14,502 bases of DNA, from assembly GCA_023387135.1 (NCBI GenBank), contig JAEWIK010000052.1, positions 1 through 14,502 on the forward strand. The letters run 5' to 3'. Source of the DNA: Actinomycetes bacterium (lineage in GTDB: Bacteria > Actinomycetota > Actinomycetes > Propionibacteriales > Propionibacteriaceae). The translations under genes were made by a program, and so were the position numbers. Positions within the stretch are counted from its first letter, which is position 1. Each line of letters starts with the position of its first letter. Of this stretch, positions 6,191 through 11,814 are shown in pieces. The notes below the pieces were generated by a model, which made no database searches, was not told where the DNA came from, and was given only the letters and a program-made list of their open reading frames with translations.

Positions 6191-7663
6191 ATGCCCTCTC
6201 GTTCGGTACGGCTCAGGCCTGACGAGCCGCCCGCGCTGCGGGAGGCCCTCGCGGCACTGCGCCACGAACTCGACATCCCGGACGGCTACCCGGCCCCGGC
6301 CCTCGCCGAGGCCCAGGCTGCGGCGGCCTCACCGCGCCTGCCCGGACGGGACCTGACGGACCTCCCCTTCCTCACCATCGACCCCGCGGGGTCGACCGAC
6401 CTCGACCAGGCCATGCACCTGTCGCGGCTGGGGAAGGGCTTCCTGCTGCGCTACGCGATAGCCGACGTCGCGGCGTTCGTGACGCCGGGCGGGGCGCTCG
6501 ACGCCGAGACCCACGCCCGCGGGCAGACCTTCTACGCGCCCAGCCATCGCACCCCGCTGCACCCGGAGGTTCTGTCGGAGGATGCGGCGAGCCTGCTCGC
6601 AGGGCAGCGGCGGCCCGCGCTGGTGTGGGAGATCTCGATGGACTCCGACGCCGAGATCACCGACGTCAGGGTGGGCAGGGCGCTGGTCCGCAGCCGGCGG
6701 CAGCTCGACTATCCGAGCGTGCAACGCGCTCTCGACGCCGGCACCGACGACGAACAGTTCCTGCTGCTGCGCGAGATCGGGCAGAAACGCCTCGAACTCG
6801 AAGCCGCCAGGCACGGTGTGAGCCTGGGCGTCCCCGAGCAGGAGGTGGTCACCGACGGCGAGACCTGGCGGCTGACCTTCCGCAGCCTGCTCCCGGTGGA
6901 GAGCTGGAACGCCGAACTGTCGCTCGCCACGGGAATGGCGGCGGCCTCGCTCATGCTCGACGGGGGAACCGGCATCCTGCGGACGCTCCCGCCCGCGCCC
7001 GAGTCGGGGATCGCGAAGCTCCGCCGCGTGGCAGGGGCGCTCGGCATCCGCTGGCCGCGCGAGCAGGGCTACCCCGACTTCGTGAGGAGCCTCGACCCGT
7101 CCGACCCCAAACATGCCGCCATGCTCAACGCGTGCACGATGCTGTTCCGCGGGGCGGGCTACGCGCCGTTCACAGACGGCAACGCTCCGGCGCAGGCGCT
7201 GCACGCCGCTATCGCGGCTCCCTACTCCCACGTCACGGCACCGCTGCGCAGGCTCGTCGATCGCTACGCGTCGGAGATCTGCGTGTCGCTGAGCGACGGC
7301 GTCCCCGTCCCCGAATGGGTGCTCGCCGCCATGGACACCGTGGCGGCCGAGATGAACGAGTCCGGCAGGCGGGCCAAGCAGTACGAGCACGGCATCATCG
7401 ACAGGGTCGAGGCGATGGTGCTGGCCCCCGACCTCGGCAGGACCTTCAGCGGCGACCTGCTGGAGGTCGACGAGGAACGCGACAAGGCGACCATGCAGGT
7501 GCACGAACCGGCGGTGGAAGCGCCGGTCAGGGGACGCAGGCTCGTGCTGGGCTCGACGGTCGACGCCACCCTGGTCGCCGCCGACGTGATGACCGGCACC
7601 GTCCGCTTTCACACCGTCGACGCCGGCGCCGCTACTCTTGACCAGGACGAGCCGGCCGGGTGA
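6191..7663 (+). CDS. RNB-domain exoribonuclease (RNase II/R family)
   Basis: A 490-aa predicted 3'-5' hydrolytic exoribonuclease. The catalytic block TIDPAGSTDLDQAMH (62-76) supplies D64, D70 and D72, equivalent to E. coli RNase II D201, D207 and D209. The fourth acidic position (D210) is Q73, which I believe is usual in this actinobacterial subfamily. Further RNB motifs: YAIADVAAFV (88-97), FYAPSHRTPLHPEVLSEDAASL and APLRRLVDRY. There is no cold-shock domain before the RNB core; the C-terminal ~90 residues could form one S1-like OB fold. CAGGAG directly abuts the ATG at 6191, so initiation is probably coupled to the upstream gene. The last six codons and the stop coincide with the 5' strand of rnpB helix P1, and the rnpB promoter lies within this coding sequence. 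Confidence 0.9.
   Translation: MPSRSVRLRPDEPPALREALAALRHELDIPDGYPAPALAEAQAAAASPRLPGRDLTDLPFLTIDPAGSTDLDQAMHLSRLGKGFLLRYAIADVAAFVTPGGALDAETHARGQTFYAPSHRTPLHPEVLSEDAASLLAGQRRPALVWEISMDSDAEITDVRVGRALVRSRRQLDYPSVQRALDAGTDDEQFLLLREIGQKRLELEAARHGVSLGVPEQEVVTDGETWRLTFRSLLPVESWNAELSLATGMAAASLMLDGGTGILRTLPPAPESGIAKLRRVAGALGIRWPREQGYPDFVRSLDPSDPKHAAMLNACTMLFRGAGYAPFTDGNAPAQALHAAIAAPYSHVTAPLRRLVDRYASEICVSLSDGVPVPEWVLAAMDTVAAEMNESGRRAKQYEHGIIDRVEAMVLAPDLGRTFSGDLLEVDEERDKATMQVHEPAVEAPVRGRRLVLGSTVDATLVAADVMTGTVRFHTVDAGAATLDQDEPAG
7608..7645 (+). promoter_or_regulatory. rnpB promoter inside the RNB gene
   Basis: TTCACA (7608-7613) and TACTCT (7633-7638) are spaced 19 bp apart. The 6-nt gap after TACTCT leads to G7645, which is also the first base of the perfect P1 helix of RNase P RNA. 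The agreement of promoter and RNA end supports both. The 19-bp spacer is on the long side. Confidence 0.65.
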
Positions 7664-8028
7664 TCGCGGCGCAAGCCGAGGAAAGTCCGGACTCCACAGA
7701 GCAGGGTGGTGGGTAACGCCCACCCGGGGTGACCCGCGGGACAGTGCCACAGAGAACAGACCGCCCCGCACCAGCGGGGTAAGGGTGAAACGGTGGTGTA
7801 AGAGACCACCAGCGTCCCAGGTGACTGGGACGGCTCGGTAAACCCCACCCGGAGCAAGGCCAAGAAGGGCTTTCGGGCCCGCGGACGCCGCATGAGCGCT
7901 GCTCGCGCGAGGCGTCCGGGTAGGTCGCACGCCGCAAGGCGAAGGCGGTTGGCGACAACCGTCGCAGATGGATGATCACCGGCCCGCAAGGGCGCACAGA
8001 ATCCGGCTTACAGGCCGGCTCGTCCCTC
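7645..8028 (+). ncRNA. rnpB: RNase P RNA, bacterial class A
   Basis: The catalytic RNA subunit of RNase P, which removes 5' leaders from tRNA precursors. Conserved blocks are present in order: GAGGAAAGTCCGG (7678-7690), the ACAGTGCCACAGAGA...ACCGCC block (7741-7765), the GGTAAACCCCACCCGGAGC...GGCCAA block (7837-7863), GGGTAGGTCGC after the P15-P17 region (near 7917) and ACAGAATCCGGCTTACAGG (7996-8014). Helix P1 is a perfect 13-bp pairing of 7645-7657 with 8013-8025. The 5' end is set by P1 and the promoter; the 3' end is placed a few nt past P1 and is approximate. It overlaps the final 19 nt of the RNB gene. No intrinsic terminator directly follows; the hairpin at 8087-8113 is the nearest candidate. 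Confidence 0.96.
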
Positions 8029-8086
8029 CATCGCCCTGTTCGGAAGCTCTCGGGCCATTGCCGGTGTCGGGGGCAGGGGGCAGGCT

Positions 8087-8113
8087 GGAGCCCTCGACCT
8101 TACGGAGGGCTCC
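8087..8113 (+). promoter_or_regulatory. Hairpin burying the Shine-Dalgarno of the reductase gene
   Basis: A perfect 9-bp inverted repeat, GGAGCCCTC (8087-8095) and GAGGGCTCC (8105-8113), with a 9-nt loop, ends 1 nt before the ATG at 8115. The SD GGAGGG (8104-8109) is almost wholly in the right arm. It could limit translation, act as a terminator for rnpB read-through, or be a DNA operator. No separate promoter for the reductase gene is evident. Confidence 0.6.
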
Positions 8114-8114
8114 C

Positions 8115-8672
8115 ATGGGCAAGTTGATCTACGCGGCCAACATCTCACTCGACGGTTTCCTCGAGGACGAGACGGGTTCGTTCGACTGGTCGGTGCCGGA
8201 CGAGGAGGTGCACGCCTTCTGGAACGAGCACGAGAGCCACATCGGCACCTCGCTCTACGGACGCCGCATGTACGAGACGATGCGCGTGTGGGAGGACGAC
8301 GACTGGCTCGCCGGCGAGCCGCCCGTCGTCCGCGAGTACGCCCAGATCTGGCGTGACGCCGACAAGATCGTGTACTCGACGTCGCTGCCGGAGGTCACGA
8401 CCGCCCGCACCAGGATCGAGCGGCGCTTCGATCCTGACGCCGTGCGCCGCCTGAAGGAGGCTTCGGGCTCCGATCTCAGCATCGGGGGCGCGGGCATCGC
8501 CGCCGAGGCCTTCCGCCACGGCCTGGTCGACGAGTGTGTCCTGCTGCTCTGCCCGGTCGTCGTGGGAGGCGGCAAGCCCGCCCTGCCCCGAGGCGTCCGC
8601 CTCGACCTCGACCTGCTCGACCACCGCCGCTTCGCCAACGGCGTCGTCTACCTCCACCACGCCGTCCGCTAG
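8115..8672 (+). CDS. Dihydrofolate reductase family protein (RibD C-terminal-like)
   Basis: A 185-aa protein of the DHFR/RibD-C reductase superfamily, of the kind typified by B. subtilis YwjB and YyaP rather than FolA. Evidence: the N-terminal IYAANISLDGFLEDETG (5-21) with FDW, the YGRRMYETM segment (48-56), DADKIVYSTSLPEV and the nucleotide-binding SIGGAGIAAEAFRHGLVDEC. The protein ends with the strand segment CVLLLCPVVVGGGKPALP. A pyridine-nucleotide-dependent reductase activity is expected, but the substrate is unknown, and no folate or riboflavin gene is adjacent. The ATG at 8115 is 5 nt after GGAGGG; the upstream open frame runs through rnpB and is not used. The gene ends just before the accessory toxin-antitoxin region. 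Confidence 0.87.
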   Translation: MGKLIYAANISLDGFLEDETGSFDWSVPDEEVHAFWNEHESHIGTSLYGRRMYETMRVWEDDDWLAGEPPVVREYAQIWRDADKIVYSTSLPEVTTARTRIERRFDPDAVRRLKEASGSDLSIGGAGIAAEAFRHGLVDECVLLLCPVVVGGGKPALPRGVRLDLDLLDHRRFANGVVYLHHAVR

Positions 8673-8709
8673 GGGGCCGGTCGGTCCACTTCCCTCCTGG
8701 CTGCGGCGG

Positions 8710-8745
8710 CTCGTCCACAGTGTCTACTCGTCCACAGCTTGTCTA
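8710..8745 (+). repeat. Tandem direct repeat CTCGTCCACAG(CT)TGTCTA upstream of hicAB
   Basis: Two adjacent copies: CTCGTCCACAG+TGTCTA (8710-8726) and CTCGTCCACAG+CT+TGTCTA (8727-8745), identical except for a 2-bp insertion. Each holds TCGTCCACA, one mismatch from the actinobacterial DnaA-box consensus TTGTCCACA. It lies upstream of the hicAB core promoter, in a patch of lower GC. It may be a binding site; no direct evidence exists. Confidence 0.7.
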
Positions 8746-8757
8746 TTTGCGATTGAC

Positions 8758-8786
8758 TTGAATCGTCAAGGTCTCTTGACTAGCCT
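8758..8786 (+). promoter_or_regulatory. hicAB promoter with operator palindrome filling the spacer
   Basis: TTGAAT (8758-8763), then 17 bp, then TAGCCT (8781-8786). The spacer is almost exactly the inverted repeat GTCAAG-GTCT-CTTGAC (8765-8780). A second overlapping inverted repeat, CTTGA-ATCG-TCAAG (8757-8770), covers the -35. This alternating half-site array suits repression by the DNA-binding antitoxin. The predicted +1 near 8792 falls after the first ATG of hicA. Confidence 0.62.
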
Positions 8787-8787
8787 C

Positions 8788-8997
8788 ATGGTTGCCGAAC
8801 AGAAGACCAGCAGAGTGCAGGGCGAACTGCGTCGGGCCGGGTTCTCGCCGCAGCGTTCGGACGGGGGTCACACCTGGTGGAAGCATCCGTGCGGGGTCGG
8901 GGTGGCGTTGCCTGACGGGCATCGGGTGATTTCGCCGGGGGTGTATCGCAGGGTGAAGCAGGTCATCGCCGAGGCTCAGGGGAGGACGGGAAGGTGA
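8788..8997 (+). CDS. hicA: HicA-like toxin (predicted mRNA interferase)
   Basis: A small basic protein (69 aa from ATG 8788) with the HicA pattern: ELRRAGF (13-19), then SDGGHTWWKHP (24-34), in which H28 occupies the position of the catalytic His of the HicA GSHH-x-W motif, then a short C-terminal helix. HicA toxins have a dsRNA-binding-like fold and cut mRNA. The start is uncertain: ATG 8788 gives a normal length but lies before the predicted transcription start, whereas GTG 8815 gives 60 aa that keep the whole core. Neither has a clear SD. The stop overlaps the GTG of hicB (GTGA at 8994-8997), giving the usual toxin-then-antitoxin order. The sequence is divergent from classical HicA, so the toxin call rests partly on the partner. 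Confidence 0.78.
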   Translation: MVAEQKTSRVQGELRRAGFSPQRSDGGHTWWKHPCGVGVALPDGHRVISPGVYRRVKQVIAEAQGRTGR

Positions 8998-9377
8998 AGA
9001 CGTACGAGGCGACCGTCGGGCGGGACGGCAAGTGGTGGATGATCAGGGTCCCCGAGGTCGGAGGGGTCTCGCAGGCACGCAGTCTTGGCGAGGCGGCCAC
9101 CATGGCGCGCAGCTTGATCGCCGTGAGCCTGGACGTCGATCCCACGAGTTTCGAGGTGAGTCTCGTCGTGGAGGCGGTGGGCAGTGTGCCCGACGTGTCG
9201 GGCGAGGTCGCGGCCATCGCGGCCCTGCGAGAACGCGCCGCCGCAGAAGAGCGCGAAGCCACCGCCAGGGCTGCTCTGCTGGCCAAGCGACTCGCGAGCG
9301 AGGGCCTGACGGTCCGCGACATCGGCGCGGTCCTCGGCGTCAGCTTCCAGCGCGCCCACCAATTGGTGGCCGCCTAG
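8994..9377 (+). CDS. hicB: HicB-family antitoxin with C-terminal helix-turn-helix
   Basis: A 127-aa antitoxin. The N-terminal HicB partial RNase H-like domain is seen in YEATVGRDGKWWMIRVPEVGGVSQARSLGEAATMARSLIAVSLDVDPTSFEVSL (about residues 4-57). An Ala/Glu-rich helical linker (about 72-103) leads to a C-terminal HTH, LTVRDIGAVLGVSFQRAHQLV, resembling sigma region 4-like DNA-binding helices instead of the ribbon-helix-helix of many HicB proteins. The GTG start overlaps the hicA stop and follows a GGGGAGG SD (8979-8985). It is expected to bind and mask HicA and to repress its own promoter; the palindromes at 8757-8780 are the likely target. Confidence in the family is high; the operator link is inferred. 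Confidence 0.86.
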   Translation: MKTYEATVGRDGKWWMIRVPEVGGVSQARSLGEAATMARSLIAVSLDVDPTSFEVSLVVEAVGSVPDVSGEVAAIAALRERAAAEEREATARAALLAKRLASEGLTVRDIGAVLGVSFQRAHQLVAA

Positions 9378-9394
9378 CGTGACCCGAGGTCGGC

Positions 9395-9420
9395 GATACC
9401 ACAGTGGTATCATCGGGTTG
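9395..9420 (+). promoter_or_regulatory. Operator palindrome overlapping the -10 of the RHH-Doc module
   Basis: A perfect 17-bp palindrome, GATACCAC-A-GTGGTATC (9395-9411), overlaps the -10 hexamer TATCAT (9408-9413). Six nt later is the GTG at 9420, the predicted +1 and start codon. Binding of the antitoxin or toxin-antitoxin complex would block polymerase. No good -35 is seen, which suits a promoter held off by a strong operator but is not proof. Confidence 0.75.
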
Positions 9421-9623
9421 TGGCTATGACTCTGCGGCTGAGTGAAGAGGACGAACAGGCGCTCAATGCCTTGGCGGAGGCGGACGGTGTGAGCAAGCAG
9501 GAAGCGACAGTGCGGGCGATCCATGAGGCGGCCGCTCGGCGGCTGCGGCGTGACCAGGTCGCGGCGCTCTCCGCAACGGCTCGCGAGCGCTATGCCGACC
9601 TGCTTGATCGTCTCGGGCAGTGA
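9420..9623 (+). CDS. Ribbon-helix-helix (CopG-like) antitoxin of a Doc module
   Basis: A 67-aa protein with a short N-terminal beta strand (MTLRLS), then two helices (EEDEQALNALAEADG, KQEATVRAIHEAAARRLRR) in the ribbon-helix-helix pattern, and a charged C-terminal helix that could wrap the toxin. GTG 9420 was chosen because it is exactly at the predicted +1; the ATG two codons later is an alternative. The stop overlaps the GTG of the toxin gene (GTGA at 9620-9623), so antitoxin comes first. The expected role is to neutralise the Doc-like toxin and to bind the palindrome at 9395-9411. It is not a Phd/YefM-type protein. Confidence 0.84.
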   Translation: MAMTLRLSEEDEQALNALAEADGVSKQEATVRAIHEAAARRLRRDQVAALSATARERYADLLDRLGQ

Positions 9624-9985
9624 CCGAGTACCTCACTCTTGAGGACGTACTGACCCTGATCGACGACCTGCAGGTGGGTCCGATCAGGGATATCGGGCTG
9701 CTTGACTCGGCAGTCCACCGCCCCCAGGTCACGGTCTTCGGTGCGGACGCCTATTCCGACATCGACGCAAAAGCGGCAGTCCTGCTGGAGTCACTCGTAC
9801 GCAATCACGCCTTGGTCGACGGCAACAAACGCGTCGGATGGTTGGCGACGGTGGTCTTCTACGGCCTCAACGGAATGGCTCTCGACGCGCCGGACGACGA
9901 CGCCTACGACCTCGTCATCGCCATCGCGAGCGGAGTCGCCACCTACCAACGCGCCGCCGAACTCCTGGCCGACTGGCACGGCTAG
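9620..9985 (+). CDS. doc: Doc-type Fic-fold toxin (death-on-curing family)
   Basis: A 121-aa single-domain Doc-like protein. The Fic loop reads NHALVDGNKRVGW (62-74), giving H63, D67, N69, K70 and R71. P1 Doc has HxFxDxNKR, so only the loop Phe is changed, to Leu65. The GNK form instead of the GNGR of AMP-transferring Fic enzymes suits the Doc kinase-type activity that phosphorylates EF-Tu, as known for P1 Doc. The N-terminus (YLTLEDVLTLIDDL...IRDIGLLDSAVHRPQ) and the Y45 to A52 stretch are also typical. The GTG start overlaps the antitoxin stop. The gene ends 7 bp from the convergent NADAR gene. The catalytic core looks intact, so the module is probably functional. Confidence 0.88.
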   Translation: MTEYLTLEDVLTLIDDLQVGPIRDIGLLDSAVHRPQVTVFGADAYSDIDAKAAVLLESLVRNHALVDGNKRVGWLATVVFYGLNGMALDAPDDDAYDLVIAIASGVATYQRAAELLADWHG

Positions 9986-9992
9986 GCCAGGG

Positions 9993-10562
9993 TCATCCTG
10001 CGGAGAGTTGCTCCCGTGCCTCCATGAGTGCGAAGCCGAGCAGATTGAGCCCTCGCCAGCGCTCCGGAACCTTGGCGAACTCCGAGTCGGCGGCCATGCC
10101 GATACCCCAGATCCGATCCACCGGCGACGCCTCAACCAGCACGCGCCTGCTCGTGCCGACCAGGAAGGCGCGCAGCTCATCATCACTGCTGAACTTGGCG
10201 AGGGAGGCAGACACCACGATTTCCCAGCGGTGTTCCCGCCACAGCGCATCATCGAAGTGTTCCACTTCTCGACCCAGCGCTTTTGCCTCAGCCGGAGTTC
10301 GCGCTTGGAGGATCTGCTGGGCGTGGGAGGCGTCGCCAAACAACAGCGACTTTCGCCACATCATGTAGTGCTCGGCCGACCCGAATTCGCATCCCTGGAC
10401 GGTGAACCGCGCAGGCCACCACTGACTGAGGCAAATCGCGTCAAGACGGCCGTCGGCTCGCGCCCGATGGCCCCAGAAAAGAACGTATTCCGGGCGGGCC
10501 CCGGACTGGACAACTCGGACGAGTTGCTCGACCGAGCGAGCGTCACCTGCATCCATCGTCAT
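9993..10562 (-). CDS. NADAR-family protein (YbiA-like, DUF1768)
   Basis: A 189-aa protein of the NADAR family. Landmarks: YVLFWGHR (26-33), LSQWWPARFTVQGCEFGSAEHYMMWRKSLLFGD (45-77) with E64 in the conserved AEH block, and DRIWGIGM (149-156) with the family tryptophan W152. Known members act on ADP-ribose-type or related N-glycosidic substrates: YbiA affects swarming and riboflavin intermediates, and others remove ADP-ribose from guanine in DNA as antitoxins to DarT-like enzymes. The substrate here is unknown. The stop is 7 bp from the convergent doc stop. The start (ATG at 10562, another ATG two codons in) has no SD; a TAGGCT hexamer ends 8 nt before it. It lies in the accessory cluster with the two toxin-antitoxin modules, suggesting but not showing a stress or phage-defence role. 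Confidence 0.86.
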   Translation of the reverse strand: MTMDAGDARSVEQLVRVVQSGARPEYVLFWGHRARADGRLDAICLSQWWPARFTVQGCEFGSAEHYMMWRKSLLFGDASHAQQILQARTPAEAKALGREVEHFDDALWREHRWEIVVSASLAKFSSDDELRAFLVGTSRRVLVEASPVDRIWGIGMAADSEFAKVPERWRGLNLLGFALMEAREQLSAG

Positions 10563-10576
10563 GTCGATGGAGCCTA
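10563..10576 (-). promoter_or_regulatory. -10 hexamer of the NADAR gene
   Basis: TAGGCT on the minus strand (10576-10571) ends 8 nt before the ATG at 10562, predicting a leader of 0-2 nt. There is no SD. No clear -35 was found. Confidence 0.5.
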
Positions 10577-10617
10577 GAGGCAGATCGTGTGACTCTGGCT
10601 GCGTCTCTGAAGGGGAC

Positions 10618-10677
10618 TGCCTGCCTGGTTGGTTGAGTCAGGCATACGGGCTAGGCGCCTGAACTGGTTGGGTCAGG
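10618..10677. repeat. Duplicated short hairpin element after map
   Basis: Two related units. The first is TGCCTG (10622-10627) / CAGGCA (10639-10644) around an 11-nt loop; an alternative TGCCTG arm starts at 10618. The second is CCTGA (10658-10662) / TCAGG (10673-10677), whose right arm contains the map stop codon. Both loops contain TGGTTG followed by a G-rich end and GTCAGG. They lie in the 110 bp between map and NADAR and probably serve as map terminators. No U-tract is present. Confidence 0.6.
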
Positions 10678-11521
10678 GGGCGGTGAGGATCTCGGCTCCG
10701 GTGTCGGTGACGACCAGGGTCTGCTCGAACTGGGCGACGCGGCTGCGGTCGTTGGTGACCACCGTCCAGTCGTCGTCCCAGACGTTGGAGCGGTAGTCGC
10801 CGAGGGTCAGCATGGGCTCGATCGTGAAGGTCATGCCGACCTCGATGACCGTGTCGGCGGCGGGCTCGTCGTAGTGCGGGATGACGAGGCCCGAATGGAA
10901 GGCTGTATGGACACCGTGGCCGGTGTAGTCACGCACGACGCCGTAGTTGAAGCGCTTGGCGTAGGCCTCGATGACGCGTCCTATGACGTTCACCTGGCGC
11001 CCCGGACGCACTGCCTTGATGCCGCGGTTCATCGCCTCCTCGGTGCGCTCGCTGAGCAGGCGCGATTCCTCGTCCACGTCCCCGCAGAAGTAGGTCGCGC
11101 AGTTGTCGCCGTGGACCCCGTCGAGGTAGGCGGTGACGTCGAGCTTCACCAGGTCGCCGTCCTCCAGCGGACGGGCGTCGGGGATGCCGTGGCAGATCAC
11201 CTCGTTCACCGAGGTGCAGCACGACTTCGGGAAGCCGCGGTAGCCGAGCGTCGCCGGGTAGGCCTTGTGGTCCATCAGGAACTCGTGGACGACGGCGTCG
11301 ACGGCATCGGTGGTGACACCGGGGGCGATGTGCTCGGCGCCGGCGGCCATCGCCTGGGCGGCGATCCTTCCCGCGACCCGCATCTTCTCGATGATCTCGG
11401 GCGGCTGGACGTGCGGGCCGTAGTACCGCTCGGGCCCCGGCTTGTCGACATACGCTGGACGCTGGATGTCAGAGGGCACGTGGCGCCTGGGTGAGATCGG
11501 ATAGGGCTTGATCGGTGTCAC
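10673..11521 (-). CDS. map: Type I methionine aminopeptidase (MetAP1c-like)
   Basis: A 282-aa cytoplasmic enzyme that removes initiator Met from nascent proteins. The five metal ligands are D128 (LVKLDVTA), D139 (HGDNCATY), H202 (GHGVHTAFH), E235 (TIEPML) and E266 (QFEQTLV), with intervals nearly identical to E. coli MAP (D97, D108, H171, E204, E235). The ~38-residue N-terminal extension with PISPRRHVP and the Pro-rich [16 protein letters not shown] resembles the actinobacterial MetAP1c form, in which an extension binds near the ribosome or substrate site. The start is GTG 11521: no SD, with a TATGAT hexamer ending 8 nt upstream. It is divergent from the small SPOR-like gene, sharing the promoter DNA. 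The enzyme should be essential if it is the only map. Confidence 0.95.
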   Translation of the reverse strand: MTPIKPYPISPRRHVPSDIQRPAYVDKPGPERYYGPHVQPPEIIEKMRVAGRIAAQAMAAGAEHIAPGVTTDAVDAVVHEFLMDHKAYPATLGYRGFPKSCCTSVNEVICHGIPDARPLEDGDLVKLDVTAYLDGVHGDNCATYFCGDVDEESRLLSERTEEAMNRGIKAVRPGRQVNVIGRVIEAYAKRFNYGVVRDYTGHGVHTAFHSGLVIPHYDEPAADTVIEVGMTFTIEPMLTLGDYRSNVWDDDWTVVTNDRSRVAQFEQTLVVTDTGAEILTAP

Positions 11522-11539
11522 GTCTCGTGATCATAGTGT
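11522..11539. promoter_or_regulatory. Overlapping divergent -10 elements (map and small SPOR-like gene)
   Basis: TATGAT on the minus strand (11535-11530) serves map, 8 nt before its GTG. TAGTGT on the plus strand (11534-11539) would serve the small gene, with +1 near 11546. The two hexamers share 11534-11535, so two polymerases could not bind at once. The SD GGAGGT (11557-11562) of the small gene would lie where the map -35 is expected. Confidence 0.55.
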
Positions 11540-11567
11540 GAGCTCAGAGCGAGGTCGGAGGTGGGTC

Positions 11568-11801
11568 GTGGCCGACGGTGAGTGGTACTACTGTCTCGAC
11601 CATCACATGGTCGAACCGTACGAGGGGTGTCGCAGCCTGACGCGGCTCGGGCCGTACGCGACGCCGGGTGATGCGGCCAGGGCGCTCGAGCGGGTCGCCG
11701 AGCGGAATGACCAGTGGGAGAACGATCCGCGCTATCGCGATCCCGACGACGACGAGGGCCAGCAGGACACCGACGAGAAGTGGAGTCCTTTCCGTCCCTG
11801 A
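11568..11801 (+). CDS. Small SPOR-like actinobacterial protein
   Basis: A 77-aa protein from the GTG at 11568, chosen because GGAGGT lies 5 nt upstream; the longer frame would start inside map. The sequence reads as an aromatic strand (GEWYYCLDHHMVEP), a short linker with Cys, RLGPYATPGDAARALERVAERNDQW and an acidic tail (DPDDDEGQQDTDEK). It recalls short actinobacterial proteins annotated as SPOR-domain-like (xYYxNLxTxxVE ... RxGPYxTxxEAxxALE). Their function is not known, and peptidoglycan binding is doubtful because there is no signal peptide or membrane segment. It is divergent from map and 53 bp before glnA. Being annotated SPOR-like is moderately certain; any role is open. Confidence 0.72.
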   Translation: MADGEWYYCLDHHMVEPYEGCRSLTRLGPYATPGDAARALERVAERNDQWENDPRYRDPDDDEGQQDTDEKWSPFRP

Positions 11802-11814
11802 CCACCCAGCGTGT

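Noticed and set aside
7609..7997. Open frames on both strands across 7609-7997
   Set aside because: This DNA is RNase P RNA with all the conserved blocks. Coding is not needed to explain it.
8711..8736. Replication origin suggested by two DnaA-box-like sites
   Set aside because: Only two near-matches, and no dnaA/dnaN neighbours or extended AT-rich region. Kept only as a possible binding-site repeat.
9965..9990. Inverted repeat CTGGCC / GGCCAG at the doc stop
   Set aside because: Only 6 bp with a 14-nt loop, and partly coding. Too weak to call a terminator between doc and NADAR.
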